Below are positions 54,205 to 63,105 of a stretch of DNA of 64,000 nucleotides, in pieces. The notes under the pieces were generated by a model. It searched no databases. It was not told the DNA's origin and saw only the letters and a list, made by a program, of their open reading frames with translations. The position numbers and the translations under genes were made by a program. Location of the stretch: the NCBI RefSeq assembly GCF_016907955.1, contig NZ_JAFBCX010000012.1, positions 62,001 through 126,000 of the forward strand, read 5' to 3'. This DNA comes from Lentzea nigeriaca. GTDB taxonomy: Bacteria; Actinomycetota; Actinomycetes; Mycobacteriales; Pseudonocardiaceae. Within the stretch, counting starts at the first letter, position 1; each line of letters begins with the position of its first letter.

Positions 54205-54255
54205 GCAACCACCCGACCTTTCTGCCAGGCCGTACGGCTCGCAGATGGGGAAGGT

Positions 54256-56292
54256 TCAACGACGGGTGGCTCGAACCAGCGCGGTTGGGTCACACGAAGC
54301 CAGGTGATCTCGCAGTGCGACGTGCGCGAACCGGTACTCGCCGTCCACGCGGGTGAGCAGCAGCCGGTCCTGCGCGAGGTGCAGCAAAGCCTTGCGGCGG
54401 AACGACAACTCGCCCAGTGACAGCGGACGGGTGAGACCCTCCGCCGTCACTTCGGCGAGCGCGTCGAACGGCCAGATGTAGTCACGGGCCGCGGTCGGCG
54501 TCACCAGCAACCCGAGCGCCACGCCCAGTGCGGTGCCCCAGGATCCCAAGTCGCCGAGCCCTCCGAGCGCACCGGCCAGTCCGAGCACAGGCACCGCCGG
54601 CTGAATCCACCACGGACGCCCGAGCCTCATGCGTTGCTGTTGCCCCGGACGCACCGTACGCCACACACGTCCCACGGCCGCAGCGAACACGCCGCCCGCC
54701 ACACCCGCGGAGAAGCCGATTCCCATCCCGGCCAGCACCACGTACGGACCGGTCCAGATCATGGACACACCTGGTGCGGCGGCGATCAGCACGGACCACG
54801 GCACGGGCGCGTCACCCGGCACGAAGCCCAACGCCAGGAAAAACGCAGCCACCACGACGAACACGTATGCCACGGCGTAAGGCCACGGCGCGCCGATGCC
54901 GCCGAGCCACAAACCGACGAGCCCGACCAGCAAACCGGCGACCACGCCGGCCAAGAATCCCAGCGCGGCGGTCAGCAGGCCGTGCGCGCGCCCCGGCGGG
55001 TGAAAGACGTGCGGCAGTTTGTTCACCAAGACGAGCAACCCAGAAGCCGCCACCACGAACACCAACGCGGGCCACAATCCGAGCTGCAGGCCCGTCAGAA
55101 ACGCCACAGCGCACACACCACCGGCATATGCGGCAGGCACGGCGCGTATGAACAGCAACCACAACGGACGCGTCGGCAGCAGCGGGAGCCACGCACGGCG
55201 GTGAGGCATGTGCACGGGCGCACCGAGGTCCGGTCTGTCCAACCTCGCGAGGAACTTCAACGCACGGATGGTCGGGCCCGCGGCACGTTGGGCGGAGAGC
55301 CTTTCCACGACGAAAGAGCCGACGAAGTCGGTGCCGATCGTGTCGACCTGACGATCAAGGTGCGTCAGGGCCAACAGGTTCAGCGCCAGCGGTGAATCCA
55401 GCCGGTCCCAGATTTCCGGCGTCAGGGCGGATTCCAGGCTGTCGAGACGAGGGCTGACGGACGCGATGTACTCGAGCACCTGTCCACGTGACAACGGCTC
55501 GACGTACACGGACGGCAGGTTTTCGATCGGTTCGGTCGAGCACACCACCGACGCGAACGGCGCGAGCTCGGACTCGCAGTGCGCGCGGTCGAAGTGTGGT
55601 ACCTCGTCGAGGCCGTCGATGAGCACGGCCACCCGCTCGCGGCGCAACCAGATCGTGCCCGCTGAGCGGCTGATGCCGTAGCGGCGGTTCATCTCGCGCA
55701 GCAGCCACGCGGTGAACTCAGTCGGCTTGCGGCTGCCATAGGCACGCCACGTCGCCAAATCCACGACGACGGGAATGGGCGCTTGCGGGTCGTTGCGCGC
55801 ACGTTCGACCAACACCAGACAGAGTTCGCGCAGCAACGTGGACCGTCCGCTGCCGACAGGTCCTACGAGGACCATGGTGTGGCCGAGCCGGTCGTAGACG
55901 GCTTCCAGGTCCGACGAGGAGACTTCCTCGTCCTCGACACGAACCGAGAGCTTCGGCTGCCGCAGCACGCCGAGTTTGATCTGCGTCTGGGCGGCCAGTG
56001 ACGAGGCGAGCAACGCCTTCACGCGCGCCTCGACACGGCCGAGAGCGGCGGTGCGGTTGCTCGTCTCGTGACCGCGTACACGTTCCCAGATCGCGAGAGC
56101 TATCGCGACCAGCACCATCACGGCGACGGTCGGCCAGAGCCACCGGCCGAACTCGCCGAGGAACCCCGGCACGGCTCCGCCGGTGCTCACGCTGATGGCC
56201 GCCGGAAGCAGCAAAACGACGGTGACCAGGCACAACGCGGCTAACGCAGTCAGCCGTGCAGCTCTTGTCACCCCGCTTGGATCCACCTTCAC
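54256..56292 (-). CDS. Membrane NACHT-domain NTPase with arginine in Walker A
   Basis: 678-residue membrane STAND-type ATPase. Two N-terminal membrane helices (LAALCLVTVVLLLPAAISV, LWPTVAVMVLVAIALAIWE), then a NACHT domain (~115-340): Walker A VLVGPVGSGRSTLLREL, where R150 takes the place of the usual lysine, and Walker B VAVLIDGLDEV. The C-terminal ~280 residues contain about 8-9 further membrane spans and a closing motif YRFAHVALRDHLAS. It resembles the multi-span NACHT proteins of actinobacteria, of unknown function. Probably a signal-transducing switch in the membrane. A secreted double-psi barrel protein lies downstream in the same unit. Confidence 0.85.
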   Translation of the reverse strand: MKVDPSGVTRAARLTALAALCLVTVVLLLPAAISVSTGGAVPGFLGEFGRWLWPTVAVMVLVAIALAIWERVRGHETSNRTAALGRVEARVKALLASSLAAQTQIKLGVLRQPKLSVRVEDEEVSSSDLEAVYDRLGHTMVLVGPVGSGRSTLLRELCLVLVERARNDPQAPIPVVVDLATWRAYGSRKPTEFTAWLLREMNRRYGISRSAGTIWLRRERVAVLIDGLDEVPHFDRAHCESELAPFASVVCSTEPIENLPSVYVEPLSRGQVLEYIASVSPRLDSLESALTPEIWDRLDSPLALNLLALTHLDRQVDTIGTDFVGSFVVERLSAQRAAGPTIRALKFLARLDRPDLGAPVHMPHRRAWLPLLPTRPLWLLFIRAVPAAYAGGVCAVAFLTGLQLGLWPALVFVVAASGLLVLVNKLPHVFHPPGRAHGLLTAALGFLAGVVAGLLVGLVGLWLGGIGAPWPYAVAYVFVVVAAFFLALGFVPGDAPVPWSVLIAAAPGVSMIWTGPYVVLAGMGIGFSAGVAGGVFAAAVGRVWRTVRPGQQQRMRLGRPWWIQPAVPVLGLAGALGGLGDLGSWGTALGVALGLLVTPTAARDYIWPFDALAEVTAEGLTRPLSLGELSFRRKALLHLAQDRLLLTRVDGEYRFAHVALRDHLASCDPTALVRATRR

Positions 56293-56346
56293 CTCCGCGA
56301 CCCCGGCGAACGACGGTAACCGGGCCGCCGGGATCGCGGAAGTGAC

Positions 56347-57444
56347 TCAGAGGCGCTGCCAGACGGACGCCGCGTTCGGCGGTTCCCACCTCACGATCGA
56401 CGTGTGCGCCTGCAGGCACGGATAGTCCAATCCGGCGTAACTCACAGGCGAACCAACCGCATAAGCAGTCCCAGGCGCCCACGCTGGGTAGATGCCGCCG
56501 CCCGGGAGGTTCCATCGTTGTGGTGGTTCACAGGCCCCGAACACTTCGAGCTTCCAGAACGAGAACCCGCACACGGTCGCTCGCTGAGTGCCGTTGAACC
56601 TGACGTAGCGCGGAACCGGAAACGTCGATGTCCTCCACTCCACCTGAGCAGGTCAACGTGGAATAGGCCTCGCGCCACGTGCTGTCGTTGTCGGATAGCT
56701 GAATCGAGTACACCCGTCCGTACCTGGCGTGCCCGGTCATCTGGGTCCACGTGTTCGTGGGCAGCTGGTTCTGGTGACCTGGTGGAACAGTTCGCCGTCC
56801 ACGTACCACCGCAGCTGCTGCGGCGACGTGGAAGCGTCCCACTCGAACAGGTACGGGTGGAAGCCGCCCTGGCACGACGCACCGGGCACGGCCGACTGTT
56901 CGAGATGCCGTTCTTCTCGCTGCACGGCCCGCCTGGCGAGACGCCGCAATGCAGCACGCCCCACACGCGGTTGACGCCGTTGACGTTCTCCATGATGTCG
57001 AACTCGCCGACACCGGAGACGTTCGGCATCTGGATCCATGCTTCCATTCTCAGCACGCCACCGGCCGGTGCCTTGAAGTTCCGCGCGTTCGTCTCGATGC
57101 GCGCGGACGTCCAGTTGCCCGCGCCGTCACGACGCGGCGTGATGCGCAGGTTCCCACCGCGGTCGAGCGACACGGTGGCGGGAGTGCCGGTGTGCGCGGC
57201 GATCTCGCCGGTGCCCCAGTTCGCCGGTCCGCCCGGATAGCCGTGGCCGAGTGAGAACCGCCAGTTCCCGTGTTGGGCAACGAGTTCGCTGGACCGGTGA
57301 ACTCGTCGCCGAACACCTGCGTCCAGCCGGCAGGAGGAGGTGGAAGCGTGGCGTTGGTCTGCTGAGCGACAGCGACCAGCGCACTCGCGGTGAGCACGCC
57401 GGCCGCTGCAAGGCGGTGGATGTTCGTTGTCGAGTGAGCCTCAT
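56347..57444 (-). pseudogene. Frameshifted secreted GH16 beta-glucanase with CBM5/12
   Basis: Minus-strand remnant of a secreted glycoside hydrolase. Starting ATG 57444, the signal peptide, mature start (PPPPAGWTQVFGDEFTGPAN), the catalytic GH16 motif GEFDIMENVNGVNRVWG with its EFDIME acid/base pair, GGFHPYLFEWD and WYVDGELFHQ, a discoidin-like part (RVYSIQLSDNDSTWREAY) and a C-terminal CBM5/12 (APGTAYAVGSPVSYAG) all lie in different frames. At least four to five frameshifts separate them, so no active enzyme is made. All parts are in the correct order. It once degraded beta-1,3-glucan and bound chitin-like polymers. Confidence 0.8.
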
Positions 57445-57467
57445 TGCCAACCCTCCGAACGAGCGCG

Positions 57468-57481
57468 TGAGAGCGCTCCCG
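57468..57481 (-). promoter_or_regulatory. CebR-like LacI-family operator
   Basis: TGAGAGCGCTCCCG (57468-57481) matches the actinobacterial CebR palindrome TGGGAGCGCTCCCA at 12 of 14 positions. It lies 24 bases upstream of the glucanase pseudogene start, where a glycan-responsive repressor would act. It is now vestigial. Confidence 0.55.
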
Positions 57482-57549
57482 CCGGACGATGGTGGCAGGT
57501 TTGTCAACGGTGCGGAGGCATCACTTCTCGCGGTACCGGTTTCGTGCGA

Positions 57550-57738
57550 TCACTGCTGGTCGCCGAAGTTCCGGAGGCCTTCCTTGAGCTTGTCCTCACC
57601 CTTGTCGATGTGCTCAGTGTGCTTGCCGCCGGTCTTCTCGTCGGCGAACTGTCCTGCACGCTCGACGCCCTGGTCGACCTTGTCGCCGTGCTGGCCGATC
57701 AGGTCCTTCGCCTTGTTCTTCATCTCGTCGAAGCCCAT
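57550..57738 (-). CDS. MT0933-like antitoxin-family small protein
   Basis: 62-residue hydrophilic helical protein. The FADEKTGGKHTEHIDKGEDK segment is the hallmark of the MT0933/Rv0909-type antitoxin family; the repeated pattern GQHGDKVDQGVERAGQ also fits. Such proteins are often found without a recognisable toxin, and none is adjacent here. It may instead have a stress or CsbD-like role. ATG 57738 has GGGAGG about 10 bases upstream. It is a short transcription unit between two decayed regions. Confidence 0.75.
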   Translation of the reverse strand: MGFDEMKNKAKDLIGQHGDKVDQGVERAGQFADEKTGGKHTEHIDKGEDKLKEGLRNFGDQQ

Positions 57739-57991
57739 GACTGCATCACCTCCCGATGCAGTTCGAGTACCCGGTCTGGTATCCGGCACACCTCACTGGA
57801 TCGAGTGAAGCCCGGCCACCGGACTCGCTGGCGTTCGGTGCGCTACGGATCACCCTCCACATCGGACGGGTGTAACAAGGCGCTACCGAGCGGAACACCT
57901 CCGAACACCGTGGCCGCCACCGTCATCTGCTCGCCGTTGACGTCGATCTGGGCTTCTGCCGCGACACGGCCGGCGCGCTCGCCAACGGTGC

Positions 57992-58129
57992 GAGCTCGAC
58001 GTCGTGAAGCTCGCCGCCATCGGCAGGACGAACGCCGAGATCGCGCGGGAACTGTTCATCTCGGTTGGTATGGTCAAAACGCACCTGGTGAGCGTTCAGG
58101 CCACATTGGACGCTCGCCACCGCGCCGCG
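57992..58129 (+). pseudogene. Remnant of a LuxR/NarL helix-turn-helix regulator
   Basis: The plus-strand frame ELDVVKLAAIGRTNAEIARE followed by LFISVGMVKTHLVSVQATLD is a nearly complete LuxR-type DNA-binding domain. No receiver domain or other N-terminal part precedes it in frame. It appears to be the surviving end of a response regulator. It lies in a ~570-base region between 57739 and 58305 that otherwise holds no gene. Confidence 0.6.
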
Positions 58130-58305
58130 GGCGCCGGTGAAGCCGCGGTCCGTCAGCGTCCCAGGCGGTCAGTCGTACACGGAAACCGTTGACCTGCCGG
58201 TGGAGAACCGCGGGATCCTGGCCAACGCGCTCGGCCGAGGACACCGACAACTGAGTGATCCGTTAAACCTTGCCCGGTCACCGTCTGCTCCACTAGGAAT
58301 CGCGC

Positions 58306-58992
58306 ATGAGGCGAATCGCAGCTGGTCTGGCAGTGGCGGCATTGGCCGTTGGACTCATCACCACCGGAACCGCTTCCGCGCAGCCAGAAGCACGGCCCGA
58401 CTGCGGCTACACCGCGACGCCGGAGGAACCTCCCGCTCGTCCGGTGTCGATTCCGCACAACCCGTGGTTCACCAAGGGCAAGGTCCTGGTGAAGGTGAAG
58501 ACGAACCAGGGCGACATCCCGCTGCTGCTCGACCGCGCCAAGGCCCCGTGCACGGTGCACAGCTTCGTCCACCTCGCGCAGCACCGCTTCTACGACAAGA
58601 CAGAGTGCCACCGTCTCACCGCATACCCGACGCTGAAGGTGCTGCAGTGCGGCGACCCGTCCAACACCGGTGAGGGCGGTCCCGGCTACAAGTACAAGGA
58701 CGAGCTGCCGACGGACCTGAAGCCCGCGCCGAACGACCCTACCGGCCAGCGCCGCATCTACCCGCGCGGCACGCTCGCGATGGCCAACGCAGGGCCAGAC
58801 ACGAACGGCTCGCAGTTCTTCCTGGTGCAGACCGACTCGATTCTGCGCCCGAACTACACGGTCTTCGGCACGATCCTGCCGGAGGGCCTGAAGACGCTCG
58901 ACAAGATCGCCGCGGGCGGCATCGCGGGGGAGAACCCGCTGGACGGCCGGCCGAACCTCAAGTCGGAGCTCCAGCGCCTCAGGGTGTGCTGA
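58306..58992 (+). CDS. Secreted cyclophilin-type peptidyl-prolyl isomerase
   Basis: 228-residue exported cyclophilin. Signal peptide with AxA-type cleavage near residue 26 (TGTASAQP). Cyclophilin core: FVHLAQHRFYDKTECHRL, GTLAMANAGPDTNGSQFFL and NYTVFGTILPEGLKTLDKI. It speeds proline isomerisation in proteins outside the cytoplasm. Four cysteines (one near the mature start and the CHRL and LQCGD residues among them) could form disulfides. ATG 58306 is the natural start. It converges on the TetR gene with a 3-base gap. Confidence 0.93.
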   Translation: MRRIAAGLAVAALAVGLITTGTASAQPEARPDCGYTATPEEPPARPVSIPHNPWFTKGKVLVKVKTNQGDIPLLLDRAKAPCTVHSFVHLAQHRFYDKTECHRLTAYPTLKVLQCGDPSNTGEGGPGYKYKDELPTDLKPAPNDPTGQRRIYPRGTLAMANAGPDTNGSQFFLVQTDSILRPNYTVFGTILPEGLKTLDKIAAGGIAGENPLDGRPNLKSELQRLRVC

Positions 58993-58995
58993 GCC

Positions 58996-59613
58996 TCAGG
59001 CTCCTGAGTTCGCCCAGCCGCGCAGCGCGCCGTAGAACGCGTCCGAGAGCCGCCGGACCACCTGCTCGTCAGGTAGTCCGGCGGTTTTCGTCAGATCGAT
59101 GATCTCTCGCGGGTCGAACAATGCGTTGTGCAGGAACCGCGCGACGGACAGCAAGGCGTCCGGCAGCGCCAGTTCGATCAGCACTCCGCGCAGCGCCCGG
59201 TCCCACGCCTTGGCCGACAGCGTGGTGAGGACGTCAGCGGAGTGCAGCCGATCCAGAAAGCCGCGCTGGGACCAGAACCGCACGATCGCCGGACCGTGCA
59301 CGTTCTGCAGCTTCACCCAGCGCGTGGCCTGGTGCTCGAACAGCTCCTTGCCAGTCTTGCGGGACCGTTCACCGTGTTCGACCAACGACGTGATGACGTC
59401 CTCGTGGTACGCCGACACAAGCGCTTCCACGGACGGGAAGTGCCGGTACGCCGTCGCCTGCGAAAGCGCCGCCTTGCGCGCGATGGACTGCATCGTCGCC
59501 GTTGCTGGTTCAGTTCGCAGCACGTGCGTGGCCGCGTCCAGCAAACGCTTGCGGTTGCGGCGCGCGTCGCTGCGGCTGCTCATCTCCTCCGGCAGAACGT
59601 CCTCCCACCCCAC
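58996..59613 (-). CDS. TetR-family transcriptional regulator
   Basis: 205-residue repressor. Helix-turn-helix at residues ~15-60 (NRKRLLDAATHVL, MQSIARKAALSQATAYRHFP). The remainder is an all-helical ligand-binding domain. GTG 59613 is used here; the ATG at 59580 (MSSRSDARRNRKR) is an alternative with GGAGGAG directly abutting it. It lies 35 bases upstream of the glutaryl-CoA dehydrogenase stop and on the same strand, so it could be the last gene of the catabolic operon and its own regulator. The ligand is unknown. Confidence 0.88.
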   Translation of the reverse strand: MGWEDVLPEEMSSRSDARRNRKRLLDAATHVLRTEPATATMQSIARKAALSQATAYRHFPSVEALVSAYHEDVITSLVEHGERSRKTGKELFEHQATRWVKLQNVHGPAIVRFWSQRGFLDRLHSADVLTTLSAKAWDRALRGVLIELALPDALLSVARFLHNALFDPREIIDLTKTAGLPDEQVVRRLSDAFYGALRGWANSGA

Positions 59614-59647
59614 GATCCCGTTGCGGGTTGCAGGATAGGGCGAAGGA

Positions 59648-60808
59648 TCATCGGAATGAGGCGATTCCGGTCAACGCATGGCCGATGGATAGCAGGTGGA
59701 TGTCCGAGGTCCCCTCGTAGGTCAGCACGGACTCCAGGTTGTTCGCGTGGCGCAACGGCGAGTACTCCAGCGAGATGCCGTTGGCCCCGAGGATCGTCCT
59801 GCTCTCGCGCGCGATCGCGATGGCCGCCTCGACGTTGTTGTACTTGCCCATGCTGATCTGTTCAGGCTTCAGCGTGCCGGCCTCCTTGAGCCTCGCGAGG
59901 TGCAACGCCAGCAGCATCGCGTTGTTGACCTGCACGGACATGCTCGCGAGCTTGCGCTGCGTCAGCTGGAACGCGGCGATCGGCTTGTCGAACTGGATGC
60001 GCGTGCCGGAGTAGTCGAGCGCCGCCTGCAACGAGTCCCGCGCGGCGCCGACGGCACCGAACACGATGCCGAACCGCGCCTCGTTCAGGCACGAGAGCGG
60101 AGCACGCAACGATGTCGCGAGCGGCAGCCGCGCGCTGTCCGGCAACCGCACGTCCTCCAGGATCAGCTCGGAGGTGACGGACGCTCGCATCGACAGCTTG
60201 TGCTTGATGTCCCTGGTCGAGAATCCGGGCGTGCCGCGGGGAACGAGGAATCCCCGGATTCCCTCCTCGGTCTGCGCCCACACCGTCGCCACATCCGCGA
60301 GGCCACCGTTGGTGATCCACATCTTGGTACCGTTCAGCACCCAGTCCCCACCGTCGCGCACCGCCCGCGTGCGCATGCCGGACGGGTTGGAGCCGAAGTC
60401 CGGCTCGGTCAGCCCGAAGCACCCGATCGCCTCACCGGCCGCCAGCCGCGGCAGCCACTCCTGCTTCTGCTCCTCCGACCCGTACTTCCAGATCGAGAAC
60501 ATCGACAGCGACCCCTGCACCGACACGAAACTCCGGATGCCGCTGTCCACGGCCTCCAGTTCCAGGCACGCGAGCCCGTACGCCAACGCCGACGTGCCCG
60601 CACACCCGTACCCCTCCAGGTGCATGCCCAGCACACCGAGCTTGCCGAGCTCCCTGCCAAGCTCGCGTGGCAACACGCCTTCCTCGAACCACGTGGCGAC
60701 GTGCGGCCGCACGTGATCGGACAGGTACGCCGCGACGGTGGCCTGGATGTCGCGCTCCTCGTCGCTCAGCAACGACGGGATGTCCAGCAACTGCAACGGG
60801 TCCTGCAC
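59648..60808 (-). CDS. gcdH: Glutaryl-CoA dehydrogenase-like acyl-CoA dehydrogenase
   Basis: 386-residue FAD enzyme. The catalytic glutamate is E365 in TYEGTSDIHLLSIG, matching glutaryl-CoA dehydrogenase (E370 in the human enzyme), and not the position used by long-chain dehydrogenases. Other marks are CFGLTEPDFGSNPSGMRTRA and KMWITNGGLADVA. It oxidises and decarboxylates glutaryl-CoA to crotonyl-CoA. ATG 60808 follows the CoA-transferase stop by 1 base, so they form one unit. Together with the transferase it would process glutarate from lysine or related degradation. Confidence 0.92.
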   Translation of the reverse strand: MQDPLQLLDIPSLLSDEERDIQATVAAYLSDHVRPHVATWFEEGVLPRELGRELGKLGVLGMHLEGYGCAGTSALAYGLACLELEAVDSGIRSFVSVQGSLSMFSIWKYGSEEQKQEWLPRLAAGEAIGCFGLTEPDFGSNPSGMRTRAVRDGGDWVLNGTKMWITNGGLADVATVWAQTEEGIRGFLVPRGTPGFSTRDIKHKLSMRASVTSELILEDVRLPDSARLPLATSLRAPLSCLNEARFGIVFGAVGAARDSLQAALDYSGTRIQFDKPIAAFQLTQRKLASMSVQVNNAMLLALHLARLKEAGTLKPEQISMGKYNNVEAAIAIARESRTILGANGISLEYSPLRHANNLESVLTYEGTSDIHLLSIGHALTGIASFR

Positions 60809-60809
60809 T

Positions 60810-61982
60810 TCACTGCTCCAGCTTCGGCGGGCGCAGCCGGTAGCTTACCGGCGTGCGCGACAGGCGGATGGGGTTCGCGACGAGCGTCATGTCGCCGATC
60901 GTCGCGGTGGGGTTGAGATCCAGCGACTCCGCCAGCGCGAACGCGTGCGCGATGTCGTTCACCGGACCGCACGGAACGCCCAGCGGCGTCAGGGTTTCGA
61001 ACCAGTGCTGCGCCGGACGCGCCCGCAGCTGCGTCGACAGCGCCTCGAACAGCTCGTCGACGTGTTCGACCCTCGCGGAGTTCGTCGCGAACCGCTCGTC
61101 CGTGGCCAGCTCCGGCACGTCCAGCACCGAGCACAGCCGGCGGAACTGCCGGTCGTTGCCCACTGCGAGCACGATCGGCTGGTCGGCCGTCTGGAACACC
61201 TCGTACGGCGCGATCGACGGGTGCCGGTTGCCCATCGGCTTCGGGATCGAGCCCGCCAGCGTGAAGCCCGCGCTCTGGTTCACCATGCTGGACAACAACA
61301 CCGACAGCAGGTCCAGCTCGACGAGCTGCCCCAGCCCGGTCGCGTCCCGGTGCCGCAACGCCGCCAGGATGCCGACGCACGCGTGTAACCCGGTGAGCAC
61401 GTCGACCAGTGCCACACCGGTTTTCACCGGCTCATACGGTCCAGGCCCGGTCACGCTCATCAGGCCGCCCACGGCCTGCGCGAGCAGGTCGTAGCCGGGC
61501 AGGTCCGCGCCCTTGCCCGAGCCGAACCCCGAGATCGAGCAGTAGACCAGGTCGTCACGCCCCAACGACTCGTAGTCCAGCCCGAACTTCTTCATGGTGC
61601 CCGGTTTGAAGTTCTCCACCACCACGTCCGCACGCGCGATGAGCTCGCGCGCCTGCACCCGGCCCGCCTGCGTGGACAGGTCGATCTGCACGGACGTCTT
61701 GTTCCTGTTGACGGACAGGAAGTACGTCGCCTCGCCCTCGAAGTGCGGCGGCCCCCACGTGCGGGTCTCGTCGCCACGGCCGGGCTGCTCGACCTTGATC
61801 ACCTCGGCGCCGAGGTCGCCCAGCATCATCGTGGCGTACGGTGCGGCCAGCACGCGGCTGAAGTCCGCGATCACCACGCCGTCGAGCGAGCTTGCGCGAC
61901 TGGGCGCAGGCTGTTCCGCCTCACCTGCCACGCCTTCCTGTGCCTGGGCCGCCTTGTTCGCGACGCCGTCGAGCGGGCTCAT
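60810..61982 (-). CDS. Family III CoA-transferase (probable glutarate CoA-transferase)
   Basis: 390-residue CaiB/BaiF-type CoA-transferase. The catalytic aspartate is D165 in LPGYDLLAQAVGG. Further features are DFSRVLAAPYATMMLGDLGA and ENFKPGTMKKFGLDYESL. The N-terminus has an unusual ~30-residue alanine/glutamate-rich extension before the fold starts, so the true start may be later. It overlaps the dehydrogenase gene upstream (ATGA) and lies 1 base from gcdH. The likely reaction is succinyl-CoA:glutarate CoA transfer, feeding gcdH; this is inferred from context. Confidence 0.9.
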   Translation of the reverse strand: MSPLDGVANKAAQAQEGVAGEAEQPAPSRASSLDGVVIADFSRVLAAPYATMMLGDLGAEVIKVEQPGRGDETRTWGPPHFEGEATYFLSVNRNKTSVQIDLSTQAGRVQARELIARADVVVENFKPGTMKKFGLDYESLGRDDLVYCSISGFGSGKGADLPGYDLLAQAVGGLMSVTGPGPYEPVKTGVALVDVLTGLHACVGILAALRHRDATGLGQLVELDLLSVLLSSMVNQSAGFTLAGSIPKPMGNRHPSIAPYEVFQTADQPIVLAVGNDRQFRRLCSVLDVPELATDERFATNSARVEHVDELFEALSTQLRARPAQHWFETLTPLGVPCGPVNDIAHAFALAESLDLNPTATIGDMTLVANPIRLSRTPVSYRLRPPKLEQ

Positions 61983-63097
61983 GCGACGCGTCCCCGCAGC
62001 TTCATCGCGGCCAGCACGCGTTCCTGCGCCAGCTCGCGCGCGGCCACATGTGTTGTGGTGCCGCGGTTTCGGGCTTCCACGACGATGTGGGCAGCGTTCG
62101 CCCTCAGCTTCTGCGACACCGCGTCCAGCACCGTCGCGGGATTCACCGGGAACGGTGAGTACCGCGCGTCCATGCCGAACGCCGCCGCGACCACGCCGCC
62201 GGCGTTCGCGATGAAGTCCGGCACGACCGTGACCCCGCGCGCCGCCAGCACCTCTTGCGCCGCAGCGGAAGTCGGCAGGTTCGCTCCCTCGACCACCAGA
62301 GTGGTGTCGAGTTCTCCGGCGAGGTCCGCGTCGATCACGTCCTGCAGCGCGGCAGGCACCAGCACGTCGCAGGGCACCCGGAGTTCGGCGCCCAGCGCCT
62401 GAACCGGGCCGTACTCCTTGACCGCGAGATCACCGGACGACGCCCGCAAGTCCAGCAGCCGTGCCACATCCAGGCCGTCGGGATCGACCAACGCGCCGTG
62501 CACCGACGACACGGCGACGACAACAGCACCGAGTTCGGTGAAGCGTCGGGCCGCCGCGGCACCGACCGCGCCGAACCCTTGAATCGCGACACGCTTGCCG
62601 TGCAACGGCATCAGTTCGTCCGCCACCTCGGCCACGCCAAACCCGGTGACGCCCAGCTCGTCGTACGGAAGCCCGCCGAGTTGAGCCGGTGCGCCCATCA
62701 TAGCGCCGCGGTCCGACAGTTCGTCCTGGACGATCGCGGCGTCCCGTTCGGTGAGGCCCATGTCGAGGCCGAGCACGTACTCGCGCGGCACCTCGTTGGA
62801 GAGCTTGCGCGCGAACGCCCGCAGCGCCGCTTCCTTGTCGGGAGAAGAAGGATCGAACACGATCCCCGCCTTCGCCCCGCCGAAGAACAGGTCGACCCCG
62901 GCCCACTTCCACGTCATCACGCGCGCGAGGCGGGCGATCTCCGCGACGGTCACGCCGGGGCTCATCCGCGTGCCGCCCTTGCCCATGCCGCGCGCGGTGT
63001 TGTCGATGACGAGCACACCCTTCATGCCCGTGCGCCGGTCGGACACGCAGACGACCTTCTCAGGCCCCCACTCGTCCATGAGCTGGAGAACGTCCAT
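61979..63097 (-). CDS. Glu/Leu/Phe/Val dehydrogenase family enzyme
   Basis: 372-residue NAD(P)-dependent amino-acid dehydrogenase. Substrate-binding region GTRMSPGVTVAEIARLARVM with lysines in WKWAGVDLFFGGAKAG, Rossmann motif IQGFGAVGAAAARRF, and VVEGANLPTS. It interconverts an amino acid and its 2-oxo acid with release or fixation of ammonia. The ATG at 63097 has GAGG with 6-base spacing and is preferred to ATG 63103. It overlaps the CoA-transferase start (ATGA). Which amino acid is used is not clear from the sequence. Confidence 0.9.
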   Translation of the reverse strand: MDVLQLMDEWGPEKVVCVSDRRTGMKGVLVIDNTARGMGKGGTRMSPGVTVAEIARLARVMTWKWAGVDLFFGGAKAGIVFDPSSPDKEAALRAFARKLSNEVPREYVLGLDMGLTERDAAIVQDELSDRGAMMGAPAQLGGLPYDELGVTGFGVAEVADELMPLHGKRVAIQGFGAVGAAAARRFTELGAVVVAVSSVHGALVDPDGLDVARLLDLRASSGDLAVKEYGPVQALGAELRVPCDVLVPAALQDVIDADLAGELDTTLVVEGANLPTSAAAQEVLAARGVTVVPDFIANAGGVVAAAFGMDARYSPFPVNPATVLDAVSQKLRANAAHIVVEARNRGTTTHVAARELAQERVLAAMKLRGRVA

Positions 63098-63105
63098 CAG
63101 CATCC

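Noticed and set aside
54256..56292. Anti-phage (AVAST-like) defence system
   Set aside because: The NACHT protein lacks a nuclease or other effector domain and is mostly membrane spans; neighbours are not defence genes. A defence role remains untested.
57550..57738. Toxin-antitoxin module
   Set aside because: The antitoxin-family protein has no toxin gene on either side; the adjacent regions are pseudogenes or empty.
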